Below, piece by piece: positions 6,652 through 15,490 of a stretch of DNA of 64,000 nucleotides. Position numbers and translations under genes: made by a program. Source of the stretch: Leifsonia sp. C5G2 (GTDB taxonomy: Bacteria; Actinomycetota; Actinomycetes; Actinomycetales; Microbacteriaceae); assembly GCF_013359685.1 (NCBI RefSeq), contig NZ_JABFMV010000003.1:186001-250000 (forward strand). Direction: 5' to 3'. Position 1 is the stretch's first letter, and each line of letters begins with the position of its first letter. Under the pieces are notes generated by a model. It ran no database searches and had not been told where the DNA came from. It was given only the letters and a program-made list of their open reading frames with translations.

Positions 6652-9150
6652 TCAGCCGTTGCCCTTGCCGCCGCCTCCCCCGCCGCCGTTTCCGTTCCCG
6701 TTCCCGTTCGTCGGCGCGGGCGACGAGGTGGTCCCGCCGCTGGGCGTCGGGCCGGGCGTCGAGCCGCCGGAGGCCTTCGACCCGTTGCTGAGGGTGAGGG
6801 TGACGGTGTCGCCGTTGCTCACGGAGGAGCCCGCCTGCGGGTCGCTCGCGGCGACGGTCCCCGCGGGCTGGTCGCTGTCCACCGGGGTGGAGTCGATCGT
6901 GACGGCCAGGCCCAGACCCTCCAACAGCTTCTGCGCGGCGTCGGGGGCCTTGCCCGTGACATCCGGCATCGTGACCTGGTCGCCGTAGAGCACCGTGTCG
7001 GTCGGCTTGGCGAACGCGTCGCCGCCGTAGATCGCGTCGATCGCCTTCAGGATGGGCTTCGCGATCGAGAACTTCACGTTGCCGCCGCCGACGCCGTGGA
7101 AGCTCAGCGAGCGCAGCGGGGTGCTGCCGGACACGTTGCCCACCCAGGTCGCCGTGGCCACCTTCGTGGTGGACGTGATCAGCCAGTTCTGCAGCGAGTG
7201 GTCCGTCGTCCCGGTCTTCGCCAGGATCGGCGTGCCGTCGTACGGGTTCGCGCTCGCCGCCGTCCCCCCGCCCTTGATGACGCCCTGCAGGGCGTAGGCG
7301 ACGCCCGCGGCGATCTCCGGCTTCATCCCCTGCGTGCAGGTGGTCTTGCTCACCGCGTGGTCGGTGCCGTCCGGGTTCACCACCCGGTCGATGGCGATCG
7401 GCGTGCACACCGTTCCGTTGTTGGCGATACCTGCGTACGCGGTCGCCATGGTGAGCGGCGAGATGTAGTTGGTGCCGAGGATCAGCGAGGGGGTCTCCAC
7501 CCACTTCTCGCTCTTGGAGGCCAGGTGCACGCCGAGCCCCTTCGCCGCGTTCAGGATCGAGCACAGGTCCACCTTGGTGCCCATCTCGGCGAACGCGGTG
7601 TTGACCGACTGCGCCGTGGCCGCCATGACCGAGAGCCGGCTGGCGGACCCCTCGTCGTTGGTGACCGGCCAGTCCGGGCCGTCGATGTTCGCGCAGCTGT
7701 TGGTGAAGTCGGAGGTCGGGAAGTTGTGCTGCGACGCGTTCACCGTCTCGTACAGGCTGTGCCCCGACTCCAGCCACGCAGCCAGGTCGAACGCCTTGAA
7801 GGTGGAGCCGGTCTGGAAGCCCTGCGAGCCGCCGTAGTCCTCGTCCGTGTTGTAGTTCACCGCCGTCGCGCCGTCCACGGGGGTGTCCGTGTTGTTGAAG
7901 GCGCGGTTCTCCACCATCGTGACGATGCGCCCGGTGCCCAGTTCCAGGGAGACGTTCGAGGCGCCGAGGTCGATGCCGGGCCGCGACCCCGGGATGTACT
8001 TGCTCAGCGACGCCTGCGCGACCTGCTGCAGGTCGAGGTTCAGGGTGGTGTAGATCTTCAGGCCGCCGCGGTTGAGGGTCTGCCAGCGGTCGTCGCCCGT
8101 CTTGCCGTATGCCGGGTCGTTGAGGATCACGTCGCGCACGTAGTCGCAGAAGAACGCCGCGTTGTACTGCTGCGCGGCCACGCACCCCTGGGTGGTCGGG
8201 GTGATGGTCGGCGTGATCGGGGTCGCCTTCGCCGCATCCCGCTGCTGCTTCGTGATGGTGTGCGTGACGTACATGCGGTTCAGCACATAGTCGCGGCGCT
8301 GCTTGGTGAGCTTGTAGCCGTTCGCGGCGCCGTTGTCCTTGTTGTCCGGCTGGTCGATGCGGAGGTTCGCCGGGTTGTTCAGGATGGCCGCGAGCGTCGC
8401 CGCCTGAGCCAGGTCGAGCTTCGCGGCGGTGGTGTTGAAGTAGTACTGCGACGCGGCCTGCACGCCGTAGACCTGCCCGCCGAAGCCGACCACGTTCAGG
8501 TAGCCGGTGAGGATCTGCTTCTTGCTGTAGGTCTTCTCGACCTGCACGGCGTAGCGCATCTCCTGCACCTTGCGCTGCAGGGTCACGCCGGCGGCATCCG
8601 CGTAGCAGGCCTCCACCTTCTTCTGGCTGGTCAGCGCCTCGCACTTCTCGACCTCGACGTTCTTCACGTACTGCTGGGTGATCGACGATCCGCCCTGCAC
8701 GTTCCCGCCGGCGACGGTCGACACCGCGCCGCGGAGGGTGCCCCAGATGTCGACCGCGCCCTCGGAGTAGAACCGCGGGTCCTCGGCGGAGATGGTGGCG
8801 TCCTTGACCGTCTGCGCGATCTGGTCCCAGCCGACGTCCTGCCGGTTCTGGGCGTAGAAGGTGGCGATCGGCACATCCTGACCGCCCTGCTTCGCGTACA
8901 CGGTCGAGTTCTGCGCGAACTGCTGGATGTGCAGGTCGGCCGGGAGGGCGTTGAAGTCGCTGGCGCCGGCGGCCGCCGTGGCGCCGGCGCCGAGGAACGC
9001 GGGCAGCACGAGCAGCGAGCTCAGCACCGCCGCGACGAGGGCGAGCCCCAGGAACTGGGCGATCTGCCCGCCGCGGGTGCGGGCGGGCGTGAACTCGAAA
9101 CGCTTGAGGGGCTCCAGCCGCTCGTCGAGGGCGGCCAGGCGCGAGGGCAT
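6652..9150 (-). CDS. Class A penicillin-binding protein with PASTA domain
   Basis: 832 residues. A short cytoplasmic N-terminus is followed by one membrane anchor (about 31-56). The GT51 glycosyltransferase domain carries SAEDPRFYS (121-129) and GGSSITQQYVKN. The transpeptidase domain has STFK (catalytic Ser), SVN and KTGTTD motifs. A single PASTA domain (VTMPDVTGKAPDAAQKLLE) and a Ser/Gly/Pro-rich tail follow. The enzyme polymerises and cross-links peptidoglycan outside the membrane. Start choice is uncertain: ATG 9150 has no clear ribosome binding site, while GTG 9174 has GGAGG but only 2 nt away. It is a PonA-type bifunctional enzyme. Confidence 0.9.
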   Translation of the reverse strand: MPSRLAALDERLEPLKRFEFTPARTRGGQIAQFLGLALVAAVLSSLLVLPAFLGAGATAAAGASDFNALPADLHIQQFAQNSTVYAKQGGQDVPIATFYAQNRQDVGWDQIAQTVKDATISAEDPRFYSEGAVDIWGTLRGAVSTVAGGNVQGGSSITQQYVKNVEVEKCEALTSQKKVEACYADAAGVTLQRKVQEMRYAVQVEKTYSKKQILTGYLNVVGFGGQVYGVQAASQYYFNTTAAKLDLAQAATLAAILNNPANLRIDQPDNKDNGAANGYKLTKQRRDYVLNRMYVTHTITKQQRDAAKATPITPTITPTTQGCVAAQQYNAAFFCDYVRDVILNDPAYGKTGDDRWQTLNRGGLKIYTTLNLDLQQVAQASLSKYIPGSRPGIDLGASNVSLELGTGRIVTMVENRAFNNTDTPVDGATAVNYNTDEDYGGSQGFQTGSTFKAFDLAAWLESGHSLYETVNASQHNFPTSDFTNSCANIDGPDWPVTNDEGSASRLSVMAATAQSVNTAFAEMGTKVDLCSILNAAKGLGVHLASKSEKWVETPSLILGTNYISPLTMATAYAGIANNGTVCTPIAIDRVVNPDGTDHAVSKTTCTQGMKPEIAAGVAYALQGVIKGGGTAASANPYDGTPILAKTGTTDHSLQNWLITSTTKVATATWVGNVSGSTPLRSLSFHGVGGGNVKFSIAKPILKAIDAIYGGDAFAKPTDTVLYGDQVTMPDVTGKAPDAAQKLLEGLGLAVTIDSTPVDSDQPAGTVAASDPQAGSSVSNGDTVTLTLSNGSKASGGSTPGPTPSGGTTSSPAPTNGNGNGNGGGGGGGKGNG

Positions 9151-9260
9151 GCGGGATCGATCGGGAACGGGCACGCCCTCCAGGCAACCAGCCGAGCCTG
9201 GACGAGTCCAGGGGGTCGGGTGTGCATCCGTGTGGAGGTGTTCAGGATGCGCACATCGCA

Positions 9261-9319
9261 TCCATGGGACGCAACACGCCGTTGCGAGAAACCGAATACG
9301 GCGTGTTGCGTCCCATGGA
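9261..9319. repeat. Perfect 22-bp inverted repeat upstream of the PBP gene
   Basis: Arms 9261-9282 and 9298-9319 are exact reverse complements around a 15-nt loop. It lies about 110 bp upstream of the PBP start and only 2 bp from the clp terminator. It has no U-tract, and its arms (TCCATGGGACGCAACACG...) do not match the neighbouring palindrome. It could be a REP-like element or a transcript-protecting hairpin. Confidence 0.85.
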
Positions 9320-9321
9320 CG

Positions 9322-9360
9322 CACGAAGGCGCCGGCCCTGGAGGGGCCGGCGCCTTCGTG
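9322..9360 (-). terminator. Strong 17-bp-stem hairpin after the clp gene
   Basis: Arms 9322-9338 and 9344-9360 are perfect complements with a 5-nt loop. The hairpin lies 24 bp downstream of the ClpC-like stop codon. It is very GC-rich with no clear T-run, as is usual for actinobacterial terminators. Confidence 0.7.
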
Positions 9361-9384
9361 ACGGGATGGGACGGGACGGGACGG

Positions 9385-11931
9385 TTACGCCGCGATCGGG
9401 AGGGACGCGGGGGCCGCGGCGACGCGGAGCGCGCCGTCGGCGGCGTCCACGATCACGCGGCCGCCCTCCTCGACCTCGCCGCTGACCATCAGGTCGGCGA
9501 TGCGGTCGTCCACCTCGCGCTGGATCACGCGGCGGAGCGGGCGGGCGCCGTACTCGGGCTCGTAGCCGGCGTCCGCGATCCAGGCGACCGCCGCATCCGT
9601 CGCCTCGAAGGCGATGTCGCGGGCGGACAGCCGGGCGGCGGTCGCGTTCAGCAGCAGGCGCACGATGTCGCGCAGCTGCTCGGCGTCGAGCTTGCGGAAC
9701 AGCACGATCTCGTCGATGCGGTTCAGGAACTCCGGACGCATCGCCTCACGGAGCTTCCCCATGACGCGGTCGCGGATGTCCTTCTCCGACGCGAAGCCGT
9801 CCGACCCGGCCGGCACGAAGCCGAGCGCGCCGCTGCGAGACGCCAGGAACTCCGAACCCAGGTTCGAGGTCATGATGACGACCGTGTTGCGGAAGTCGAC
9901 CGTGCGGCCCTGGCCGTCGGTGAGGCGTCCGTCGTCGAGCACCTGCAGCAGCAGGTTGAACACGTCCGGGTGCGCCTTCTCGATCTCGTCGAACAGCACC
10001 ACCGAGTACGGGTTGCGGCGCACGCGCTCGGTCAGCTGACCGGCCTCGTCGTAGCCGACGTACCCGGGAGGGGCGCCGACCAGGCGGGCGACGGTGTGGC
10101 GCTCGCCGAACTCGCTCATGTCGAACCGCAGCATCGCCTTCTCGGAGCCGAACAGCGAGGCCGCGAGCGACTTCGCCAGCTCGGTCTTGCCGACACCGGT
10201 CGGGCCGAGGAAGAGGAAGCTCCCGACCGGGCGGCGCTCGTCGCCGAGGCCGGTGCGGTTGCGCCGGACGGCCTTCGCCACCGCGACGACCGCGTCGTCC
10301 TGGCCGATCACGCGCTCGTGCAGCTCCGACTCCAGCCGGGCCAGGCGCTCGCGGTCGGCCTCGCCGACGCGGGACACCGGGATGCCGGTGGCACGCGACA
10401 CGATGGACGCGATCTCGGGCTCGCCGACCACGGCCTCCACTCGGGGTGCGGTCGCGAGGTCGTCCAGCTGCCGCTGCACGTCCTCGATCTCGTCGCGCAG
10501 GCGGGACGCCTCCTCGTAGTGCTCGGCCGCGACGGCGGAGTTCTTCTCGGACTCCAGCGTGGCCAGGCGCTCCATCAGGGCGGAGGTGTCGACGCGCTTG
10601 CCGAGCGACAGGCGCAGGCGTGCGCCGGCCTGGTCGATCAGGTCGATGGCCTTGTCCGGCAGGAAGCGGTCGGAGATGTAGCGGTCGGACAGCTCCACGG
10701 CCGCGCGGATCGCGTCCGGGGTGTACTGCACGCCGTGGTGCTCCTCGTAGGCGCCGCGCAGGCCGTCGAGGATGAGCACGGCGTCCTCGACGGACGGCTC
10801 GCCCACGGTCACCGGCTGGAAGCGGCGCTCCAGCGCCGGGTCCTTCTCGATGCGGCGGTACTCCTTGAGCGTGGTCGCTCCGACCAGGTGCAGGTCGCCG
10901 CGGGCGAGGCGGGGCTTCAGGATGTTGCCCGCGTCCATGCCGCCCGACTCGCCGGAACCCCCGGCGCCGACGACGGTGTGCAGCTCGTCGATGAACACGA
11001 TCAGCTCGTCCTTGCCGTCGCCGATCTCGTCCATGAGCTTGGTGAGCCGCTCCTCGAAGTCGCCGCGGTAGCGGGTGCCCGCCACCATGCCGGCGAGGTC
11101 GAGCGAGACGACCTTCTTGTCCTGCAGCTGCTCGGGGACGTCGCCCGCCACGATCGCGCGGGCCAGGCCCTCCACGATCGCGGTCTTGCCGACGCCGGCC
11201 TCGCCGACCAGCACCGGGTTGTTCTTGGTGCGGCGGGAGAGGATCTCGACCGTCTGCTCGATCTCGTCGAGGCGGCCGATGACCGGGTCGAGCTTGCCGT
11301 CTCGCGCGAGCGCGGTCAGGTCGGTGCCGAACTGGTCGAGCATCGGGGTCTGCGACTCGCTCGCCGCGGACTCCTGCTCGCCCGGCTGCCCCGCGCCGAC
11401 GGTCGCGCTCTCGCGCATCGTCTCGGTGAGGGACTCCGGCGTCACGCCGGCGGCCTGCAGCACGCGACCGGCGGGGGCGTCCCGCCCGATCACGAGCGCG
11501 AAGAAGAGGTGCTCGGGGTCGATGTAGGTGGATCCGGACGCCTGCGCCACCTGGTACGCGTGGAACAGCGCGCGCTGCAGGGCGCCCGTGATGGAGGCCC
11601 CGTCGGCGTGGATGACGTCGCCGGGGGCGGGGAGCCGCGACTCGGCGGCCTGCGCGACCCGTGCCGGGTCGACGCCGATGCGGCGCATGGCGTCGGACGC
11701 GGGCTCCTGCTCGGCCATCACACGCAGGACGTGGAGGGCGTCGAGCTCGCTGTGCCCGTGCTGCAGCGCGAAGCGGCCGGCCTCGGCCAGCAGCTCCTGG
11801 GTGCGCCGGCTGAGGAAGCGGCTGATGTCGATGGAGCGTGCGTTGCGCGCACGCTCACCCGCGAGGTAGCGGGAGAGGAACTCGTCGAACGAGTTGCTGC
11901 CGTCACCGTCGGGAGTGAAGTTCTCAGGCAC
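9385..11931 (-). CDS. ClpC-type AAA+ unfoldase (Clp protease ATPase subunit)
   Basis: 848 residues. An N-terminal Clp_N repeat domain (about 35-175) is followed by AAA module 1 with Walker A GEAGVGKT (243-250) and Walker B VFIDE. A short linker with a UVR-like motif (462-482) follows instead of the long ClpB middle domain. AAA module 2 has Walker A GPTGVGKT (576-583) and FDEIEKAHP. An LGF tripeptide (about 703-705) fits a ClpP-docking loop, so it probably feeds substrates to ClpP rather than acting as a ClpB disaggregase. GTG 11931 follows AGGAG. A HAIR operator lies just upstream, pointing to HspR heat-shock control. The divergent neighbour is a lipoprotein gene. Confidence 0.9.
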   Translation of the reverse strand: MPENFTPDGDGSNSFDEFLSRYLAGERARNARSIDISRFLSRRTQELLAEAGRFALQHGHSELDALHVLRVMAEQEPASDAMRRIGVDPARVAQAAESRLPAPGDVIHADGASITGALQRALFHAYQVAQASGSTYIDPEHLFFALVIGRDAPAGRVLQAAGVTPESLTETMRESATVGAGQPGEQESAASESQTPMLDQFGTDLTALARDGKLDPVIGRLDEIEQTVEILSRRTKNNPVLVGEAGVGKTAIVEGLARAIVAGDVPEQLQDKKVVSLDLAGMVAGTRYRGDFEERLTKLMDEIGDGKDELIVFIDELHTVVGAGGSGESGGMDAGNILKPRLARGDLHLVGATTLKEYRRIEKDPALERRFQPVTVGEPSVEDAVLILDGLRGAYEEHHGVQYTPDAIRAAVELSDRYISDRFLPDKAIDLIDQAGARLRLSLGKRVDTSALMERLATLESEKNSAVAAEHYEEASRLRDEIEDVQRQLDDLATAPRVEAVVGEPEIASIVSRATGIPVSRVGEADRERLARLESELHERVIGQDDAVVAVAKAVRRNRTGLGDERRPVGSFLFLGPTGVGKTELAKSLAASLFGSEKAMLRFDMSEFGERHTVARLVGAPPGYVGYDEAGQLTERVRRNPYSVVLFDEIEKAHPDVFNLLLQVLDDGRLTDGQGRTVDFRNTVVIMTSNLGSEFLASRSGALGFVPAGSDGFASEKDIRDRVMGKLREAMRPEFLNRIDEIVLFRKLDAEQLRDIVRLLLNATAARLSARDIAFEATDAAVAWIADAGYEPEYGARPLRRVIQREVDDRIADLMVSGEVEEGGRVIVDAADGALRVAAAPASLPIAA

Positions 11932-11951
11932 GTGTTCTCCTGTTTCTCAAA

Positions 11952-11972
11952 GTTGAGCCTTGTGCACTCAAG
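11952..11972 (-). promoter_or_regulatory. HAIR element (HspR operator) upstream of the clp gene
   Basis: On the minus strand the sequence reads CTTGAGT, 7 nt, GCTCAAC. This matches 12 of 14 fixed positions of the HspR HAIR consensus CTTGAGT-N7-ACTCAAG. It lies 21 bp before the GTG start and may overlap a promoter with -35 TTGGAC and -10 AACTTT, consistent with repression. Confidence 0.75.
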
Positions 11973-11995
11973 TCCAACGCAGGAGGGGCGCCTTT

Positions 11996-12022
11996 ATTCC
12001 GGGATGCAGCATTCCGGGATGC
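11996..12022. repeat. 12-bp direct repeat in the clp/lipoprotein intergenic region
   Basis: ATTCCGGGATGC occurs at 11996-12007 and 12011-12022, one 15-bp period apart. It is a possible binding site for a regulator acting on either divergent gene. No known box matches. Confidence 0.5.
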
Positions 12023-12039
12023 GGCGAGCGCGCATCCAC

Positions 12040-12045
12040 TAGGGT
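12040..12045 (+). promoter_or_regulatory. -10 hexamer TAGGGT, leaderless start
   Basis: TAGGGT sits 6 nt before the lipoprotein ATG at 12052. Confidence 0.5.
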
Positions 12046-12051
12046 CGGAGC

Positions 12052-12873
12052 ATGATCCGAATGGGGGCGGGTCGCGTCGCTGCGGCCATCATCGTGGGGC
12101 TGGCCGGAATGACGCTGTCGGCCTGTTCGCTGCTGCCGGCGCAGGCCGCCAAGACGCCGACACCGACCGCGACGCCGAGCGCCGTACCGCTGGCACAGCA
12201 GCTGCCGCAACTCCTCAAGAAGGGCCAGACGATCGGCACGGGCGACCTGCAGATCATCGACCACGAGCCGTTCGACGACCCACGGGCGCAGCATCCCCCC
12301 ACGGGTAAGCTCACGATCGTCGTGAACTCGTCGGGCCAGGTCGAGGTGCGGCTCCGCCTGGACGACCCCGCCGCGGCGGCGACCGCGATCGCCGATTACG
12401 CCATCGTGCTCTCGACTGCGCGGCACGACGGACTCCCCGACCCGATCGAGCACCTCCAGTTCGGCCTGGTCTCCGATCTCGCCTCGGTGACCGCCGACGG
12501 CGAGCTGGTCCTCCCGCTCGGCGGCGACGAGGTGATGTTCGGCGACCCGACGTTCCTGCACTCGGTGGAGGTCAACGTGGCGGGTGAGGGACCCGTCCTC
12601 GCCGCAGCGCCCATCGCGTGGACCCTCCCCTCGCCCTACCCCGGCCTGACGGCGGTGGACCACGGAGTCGCGACCTTCGCGCACGGGCAGGCAACCGTCC
12701 AGGACGGCGTGATCACCGACTATGTTCCGAACCCGTACGACACCGTCTACATGGTGGCGCGCCGGTTCGGCATCACCGAGGTGCAGCTGCTCTGGCTCAA
12801 CCCGTGGATGGCGGGCGACCCCGATCAGCTGAAGTACGGCGTCCCGATCAACCTGGCCGCCTCGCGGCGCTGA
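12052..12873 (+). CDS. Secreted lipoprotein with C-terminal LysM-like segment
   Basis: 273 residues. The N-terminal signal is followed by lipobox LSAC (Cys at about 25), so the protein is anchored to the outer face of the membrane. A Thr/Pro linker leads to a beta-rich domain (about 60-215). The last 50 residues, DTVYMVARRFGITEVQLLWLNP...YGVPINL, have the spacing of a LysM peptidoglycan-binding motif. It could link membrane and cell wall. It is transcribed away from the clp gene. Confidence 0.8.
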   Translation: MIRMGAGRVAAAIIVGLAGMTLSACSLLPAQAAKTPTPTATPSAVPLAQQLPQLLKKGQTIGTGDLQIIDHEPFDDPRAQHPPTGKLTIVVNSSGQVEVRLRLDDPAAAATAIADYAIVLSTARHDGLPDPIEHLQFGLVSDLASVTADGELVLPLGGDEVMFGDPTFLHSVEVNVAGEGPVLAAAPIAWTLPSPYPGLTAVDHGVATFAHGQATVQDGVITDYVPNPYDTVYMVARRFGITEVQLLWLNPWMAGDPDQLKYGVPINLAASRR

Positions 12874-12886
12874 GGCGGATGGCCGC

Positions 12887-13708
12887 TCAGCGGTCCCCCG
12901 CGTCCAGCGCGTCGAGCGTGGCCACATCCTCCGGCGACAGCTCGAAGTCGACGTCCGCGTTCTCGCGGATGCGCTCCGGCGTGGTCGACTTCGGGAGCGG
13001 GAGCACGTCCTTCTGCAGCAGGTAGCGGATGCTGACCTGCGCGACCGACTTGCCGTACTTCGCCGCGATGGCGGCGATGTCCTCGTTGTCGAGCAGCCGG
13101 CCGGTCGCCAGCGGCGAGTAGCCCTCGACGAGGATGTCGCGCTCCTGGCAGTAGGCCGTCGTCTCCGGCTGGGTGTTGCCGACGAACCAGCGGATCTGGT
13201 TTGCGTGCGGCACGACCTCGGTCGCGTCGATGAGCGACTCCAGGTCGGCGACCTCGAAGTTGCTGACGCCGATGCTGCGCGTCAGGCCCTGCTCGTACAC
13301 CTCCTCGAACACCTTCCAGACCTCGATGTTGCCCGCGCGGTGGTCGCTGCCGATGGCGTTCCACGGCCACGGCGCGTGGATCAGGTAGAGGTCGATCGGC
13401 CCGAGGTCGAGCAGCTTCGTCGACTGGTCGAACGCGTGCCGGGCACCCTCAGCGTCCTTCACCTCGGCGGGGCACTTCGTGGTGATGAAGATGTCCTCGC
13501 GCGGGATGCCGCTGTCGCGGACCGCCCGGCCGACGCTCTGCTCGTTGCCGTAGGCGCGGGCCGTGTCGATGTGCCGGTAGCCGGCGTCGAGGGCGGTGCG
13601 GACGGAGTCGTAGGTCTCGTTCCCGTCGGGGATCTGCCAGGTGCCGAAGCCGATCTTGGGGATGGTCACGCCGTTGGACAGGGTGAAGGTGTCGGTCAGA
13701 GCAGGCAT
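12887..13708 (-). CDS. Aldo/keto reductase
   Basis: 273 residues from ATG 13708, with GAGGAAG as ribosome binding site. The pattern is typical of a small prokaryotic AKR (2,5-diketo-D-gluconate reductase-like): NGVTIPKIGFGTWQ, catalytic Asp and Tyr (GYRHIDTARAYGNE), Lys (TTKCPAEV), His (DLYLIHAPWP), and the NADPH-binding C-terminal LPKSTTPERIREN. It reduces carbonyl compounds with NADPH; the substrate is unknown. It is convergent with the lipoprotein gene. Confidence 0.88.
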   Translation of the reverse strand: MPALTDTFTLSNGVTIPKIGFGTWQIPDGNETYDSVRTALDAGYRHIDTARAYGNEQSVGRAVRDSGIPREDIFITTKCPAEVKDAEGARHAFDQSTKLLDLGPIDLYLIHAPWPWNAIGSDHRAGNIEVWKVFEEVYEQGLTRSIGVSNFEVADLESLIDATEVVPHANQIRWFVGNTQPETTAYCQERDILVEGYSPLATGRLLDNEDIAAIAAKYGKSVAQVSIRYLLQKDVLPLPKSTTPERIRENADVDFELSPEDVATLDALDAGDR

Positions 13709-13764
13709 GGGGGAATCTTCCTCTCGAGGGATGCGGTGCCGCACATCGTAGTCCCGCCTGCGGC

Positions 13765-14220
13765 TCAGTCCACCGGTTCGGGGCTCCCGTCGCGCAGGTG
13801 CTCGTAGACGATGGACGTGCGCACGTCGGCGATCTCGCGCCGCTGCGTGAGCCGGTCGATGACGAACGCGTAGAGGCTGTCGTTGTCGGCGACGGCGACG
13901 TGGATGATGAAGTCCTCGTTGCCGCTCGTCACGAACACGCCGATGGTCTCCGGCAGCGAGGCAACCCAGTCGCGGAAGCCCTCGATCACCGGCCGCGACG
14001 GCGGCCGCACCCGCACGACGATGAGGGCCTGCACCGGCCGTCCGATCGCGGCGAGGTCGACGTCGAGGCTCGCGCCGCGGATGATGCCGCGCCTCCGCAG
14101 CGCCCGCGTGCGCTCGAGCGCGGTGCTCGGCGAGACGCCGACCGCAGCGGCGACGTCCCGGTTGCTGCGGCGCGCATCCGACTGGAGTTCGCGCAGGATC
14201 GCCCGATCAAGTTCGTCCAC
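13765..14220 (-). CDS. Lrp/AsnC family transcriptional regulator
   Basis: 151 residues from GTG 14220 (VDELDRAILRELQSDARRSNRDVA). An AsnC-type winged HTH (about 3-60, with VGVSPSTALERTRALRRRGI) is followed by an RAM/AsnC ligand domain ending in IVYEHLRDG. It is divergent from the DUF2000 gene, with a candidate operator between them. Such regulators usually control themselves and the divergent gene in response to an amino acid. Confidence 0.88.
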   Translation of the reverse strand: MDELDRAILRELQSDARRSNRDVAAAVGVSPSTALERTRALRRRGIIRGASLDVDLAAIGRPVQALIVVRVRPPSRPVIEGFRDWVASLPETIGVFVTSGNEDFIIHVAVADNDSLYAFVIDRLTQRREIADVRTSIVYEHLRDGSPEPVD

Positions 14221-14227
14221 GCCGTCG

Positions 14228-14233
14228 ATTCTA
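14228..14233 (-). promoter_or_regulatory. -10 hexamer TAGAAT, leaderless start of the Lrp gene
   Basis: TAGAAT (minus strand) lies 7 nt before GTG 14220. There is no ribosome binding site. Confidence 0.5.
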
Positions 14234-14242
14234 GGACGTCCG

Positions 14243-14257
14243 CCGAATATCGTTCGG
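14243..14257. promoter_or_regulatory. Candidate Lrp/AsnC operator
   Basis: CCGAA-TATCG-TTCGG is a palindrome with 5-bp arms in the divergent promoter region, 10 bp upstream of the regulator's -10 hexamer. This is where an autorepressor would bind. Confidence 0.45.
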
Positions 14258-14323
14258 ATTCTCAGCGCGTTGCTCGCGCGGTCGCTAGGTTCTGTGATCG
14301 ACGACCGAACGAAGGGATGCTCG

Positions 14324-14788
14324 ATGACCGCAGCAGTCGGATTCCAGCCGGACGAGGTGGATACCTCCTCCCCGACCCGCTCCGCTCGCCTCAAGTGGGT
14401 GGTCGTCGTCGACGAGTCGCTGCCGGCAGGGCTCGCGGCCAACGCGGCCAGCTGCACCGCCGCCGCGACCGCTGCCGGGGTCGGCGGCCTCCTGGGACCG
14501 GACGCGGTGGATGCCGACGGCAGCACCCACCCCGGCCTGCCGTGGGCGGGGTGCTCGGTGCTGCGGGCGCCCGCCGCCCAGCTGGCCGTCATCCGGGCGA
14601 AGGCGGCCGCAGCGGACGACGTGTTCGTCGCGGACATGCCCGCGGCGGCGCAGCAGACGCGCGTCTACGACGAGTACCTCGCCGCGGTGGCTGAGAACGA
14701 GGGCGACGCCCTCCCCTACTACGCCGTCAGCGTGGTCGGCCCGCGCAACCGCGTCGACCGCATCGTCGGGAGGCTGGCCCTGCTCTGA
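14324..14788 (+). CDS. DUF2000 family protein
   Basis: 154 residues. The segments KWVVVVDESLPAGLAANAASCTAAATAAGV and LGPDAVDADGSTHPGLPWAGC match the DUF2000 fold, a peptidyl-tRNA hydrolase II-like domain of unknown function. DUF2000 genes are often beside Lrp/AsnC regulators, as here. ATG 14324 was chosen from the conserved body and the -45 to -100 spacing to the operator. Confidence 0.82.
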   Translation: MTAAVGFQPDEVDTSSPTRSARLKWVVVVDESLPAGLAANAASCTAAATAAGVGGLLGPDAVDADGSTHPGLPWAGCSVLRAPAAQLAVIRAKAAAADDVFVADMPAAAQQTRVYDEYLAAVAENEGDALPYYAVSVVGPRNRVDRIVGRLALL

Positions 14789-14808
14789 TGTCGGCCCCGC
14801 GTCCCGGG

Positions 14809-15351
14809 TCAGTGCTGCAGCGCGCTCTTCAGCAGGATGACGACGACCCCGAACGCGCCGGTGATGAGGGCGCCGACCAGGCAGACCACGAACGGCCGGC
14901 CGCGCATGAGGAAGACCGAGTAGCCCAGCACGGCCAGCATGACGACCGCGAGCCACAGCGCGAGCGCCACCCCCAGGTCTGCGGGGAGCACCCCGAGCGC
15001 GGCCAGCAGCAGCGGCACGCTCGGCACGATCGCCGCCTCCAGCATCCCGCCGGATTCGCGCAGCGCGTGCCGGATCGACGCGCTCACCCGGTCGCCGAGC
15101 CGCGTGGAGTCGCCGTGGAAGCCGAGCGCGGTGGAGTACACGTGCGCCAGCCAGAAGACGACGATGCTGACCAGGCTGAAGATGAGCAGCCGCACGGCGG
15201 AGGCCTGGTCGTCGCGCTCCCCCGACGCCGCCGCGACGACGCTCGCGTAGACGATGGTCCCGTAGATGGATGCGGGCGTTCCCCAGTGCCGCCACAGCCG
15301 CCGCTGGAGGCGCGTGGCGTCGCCGCCGGCATCCTCCTCGTTGAGGTCCAT
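14809..15351 (-). CDS. Integral membrane protein, four TM segments
   Basis: 180 residues from ATG 15351. Four hydrophobic helices (about 25-45, 55-75, 105-130 and 145-170) are separated by a loop containing HVYSTALGFHGDSTRLGDR. No known domain was recognised. It is convergent with the DUF2000 gene and divergent from the YcaQ-type gene. The start has a weak ribosome binding site. Confidence 0.72.
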   Translation of the reverse strand: MDLNEEDAGGDATRLQRRLWRHWGTPASIYGTIVYASVVAAASGERDDQASAVRLLIFSLVSIVVFWLAHVYSTALGFHGDSTRLGDRVSASIRHALRESGGMLEAAIVPSVPLLLAALGVLPADLGVALALWLAVVMLAVLGYSVFLMRGRPFVVCLVGALITGAFGVVVILLKSALQH

Positions 15352-15478
15352 CAGCCGACGATCCGCTGTGGTTCCGGCCGCATGATCGCCCCTTCCGACG
15401 CCGTCGGTGACCGTGCTCGTGGATGCTATCCCCCGGAGCGAGAGCGGGGGAAGAGGGGTCGGTGTCGGTCGCAGCCGG

Positions 15479-15484
15479 TACCGT
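15479..15484 (+). promoter_or_regulatory. -10 hexamer TACCGT, leaderless start
   Basis: TACCGT lies 6 nt before ATG 15491. Confidence 0.45.
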
Positions 15485-15490
15485 TCGGTC

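Noticed and set aside
9261-9360. Reading both adjacent hairpins as one terminator
   Set aside because: Their arms are unrelated and each is a complete palindrome; only the second sits right after the clp stop.
7096-12042. A plus-strand open frame of over 1,600 codons opposite the PBP and clp genes
   Set aside because: It is a high-GC antisense frame: its translation is low-complexity Arg/Gly/Val, with no domain, and both minus-strand genes have complete family motifs.
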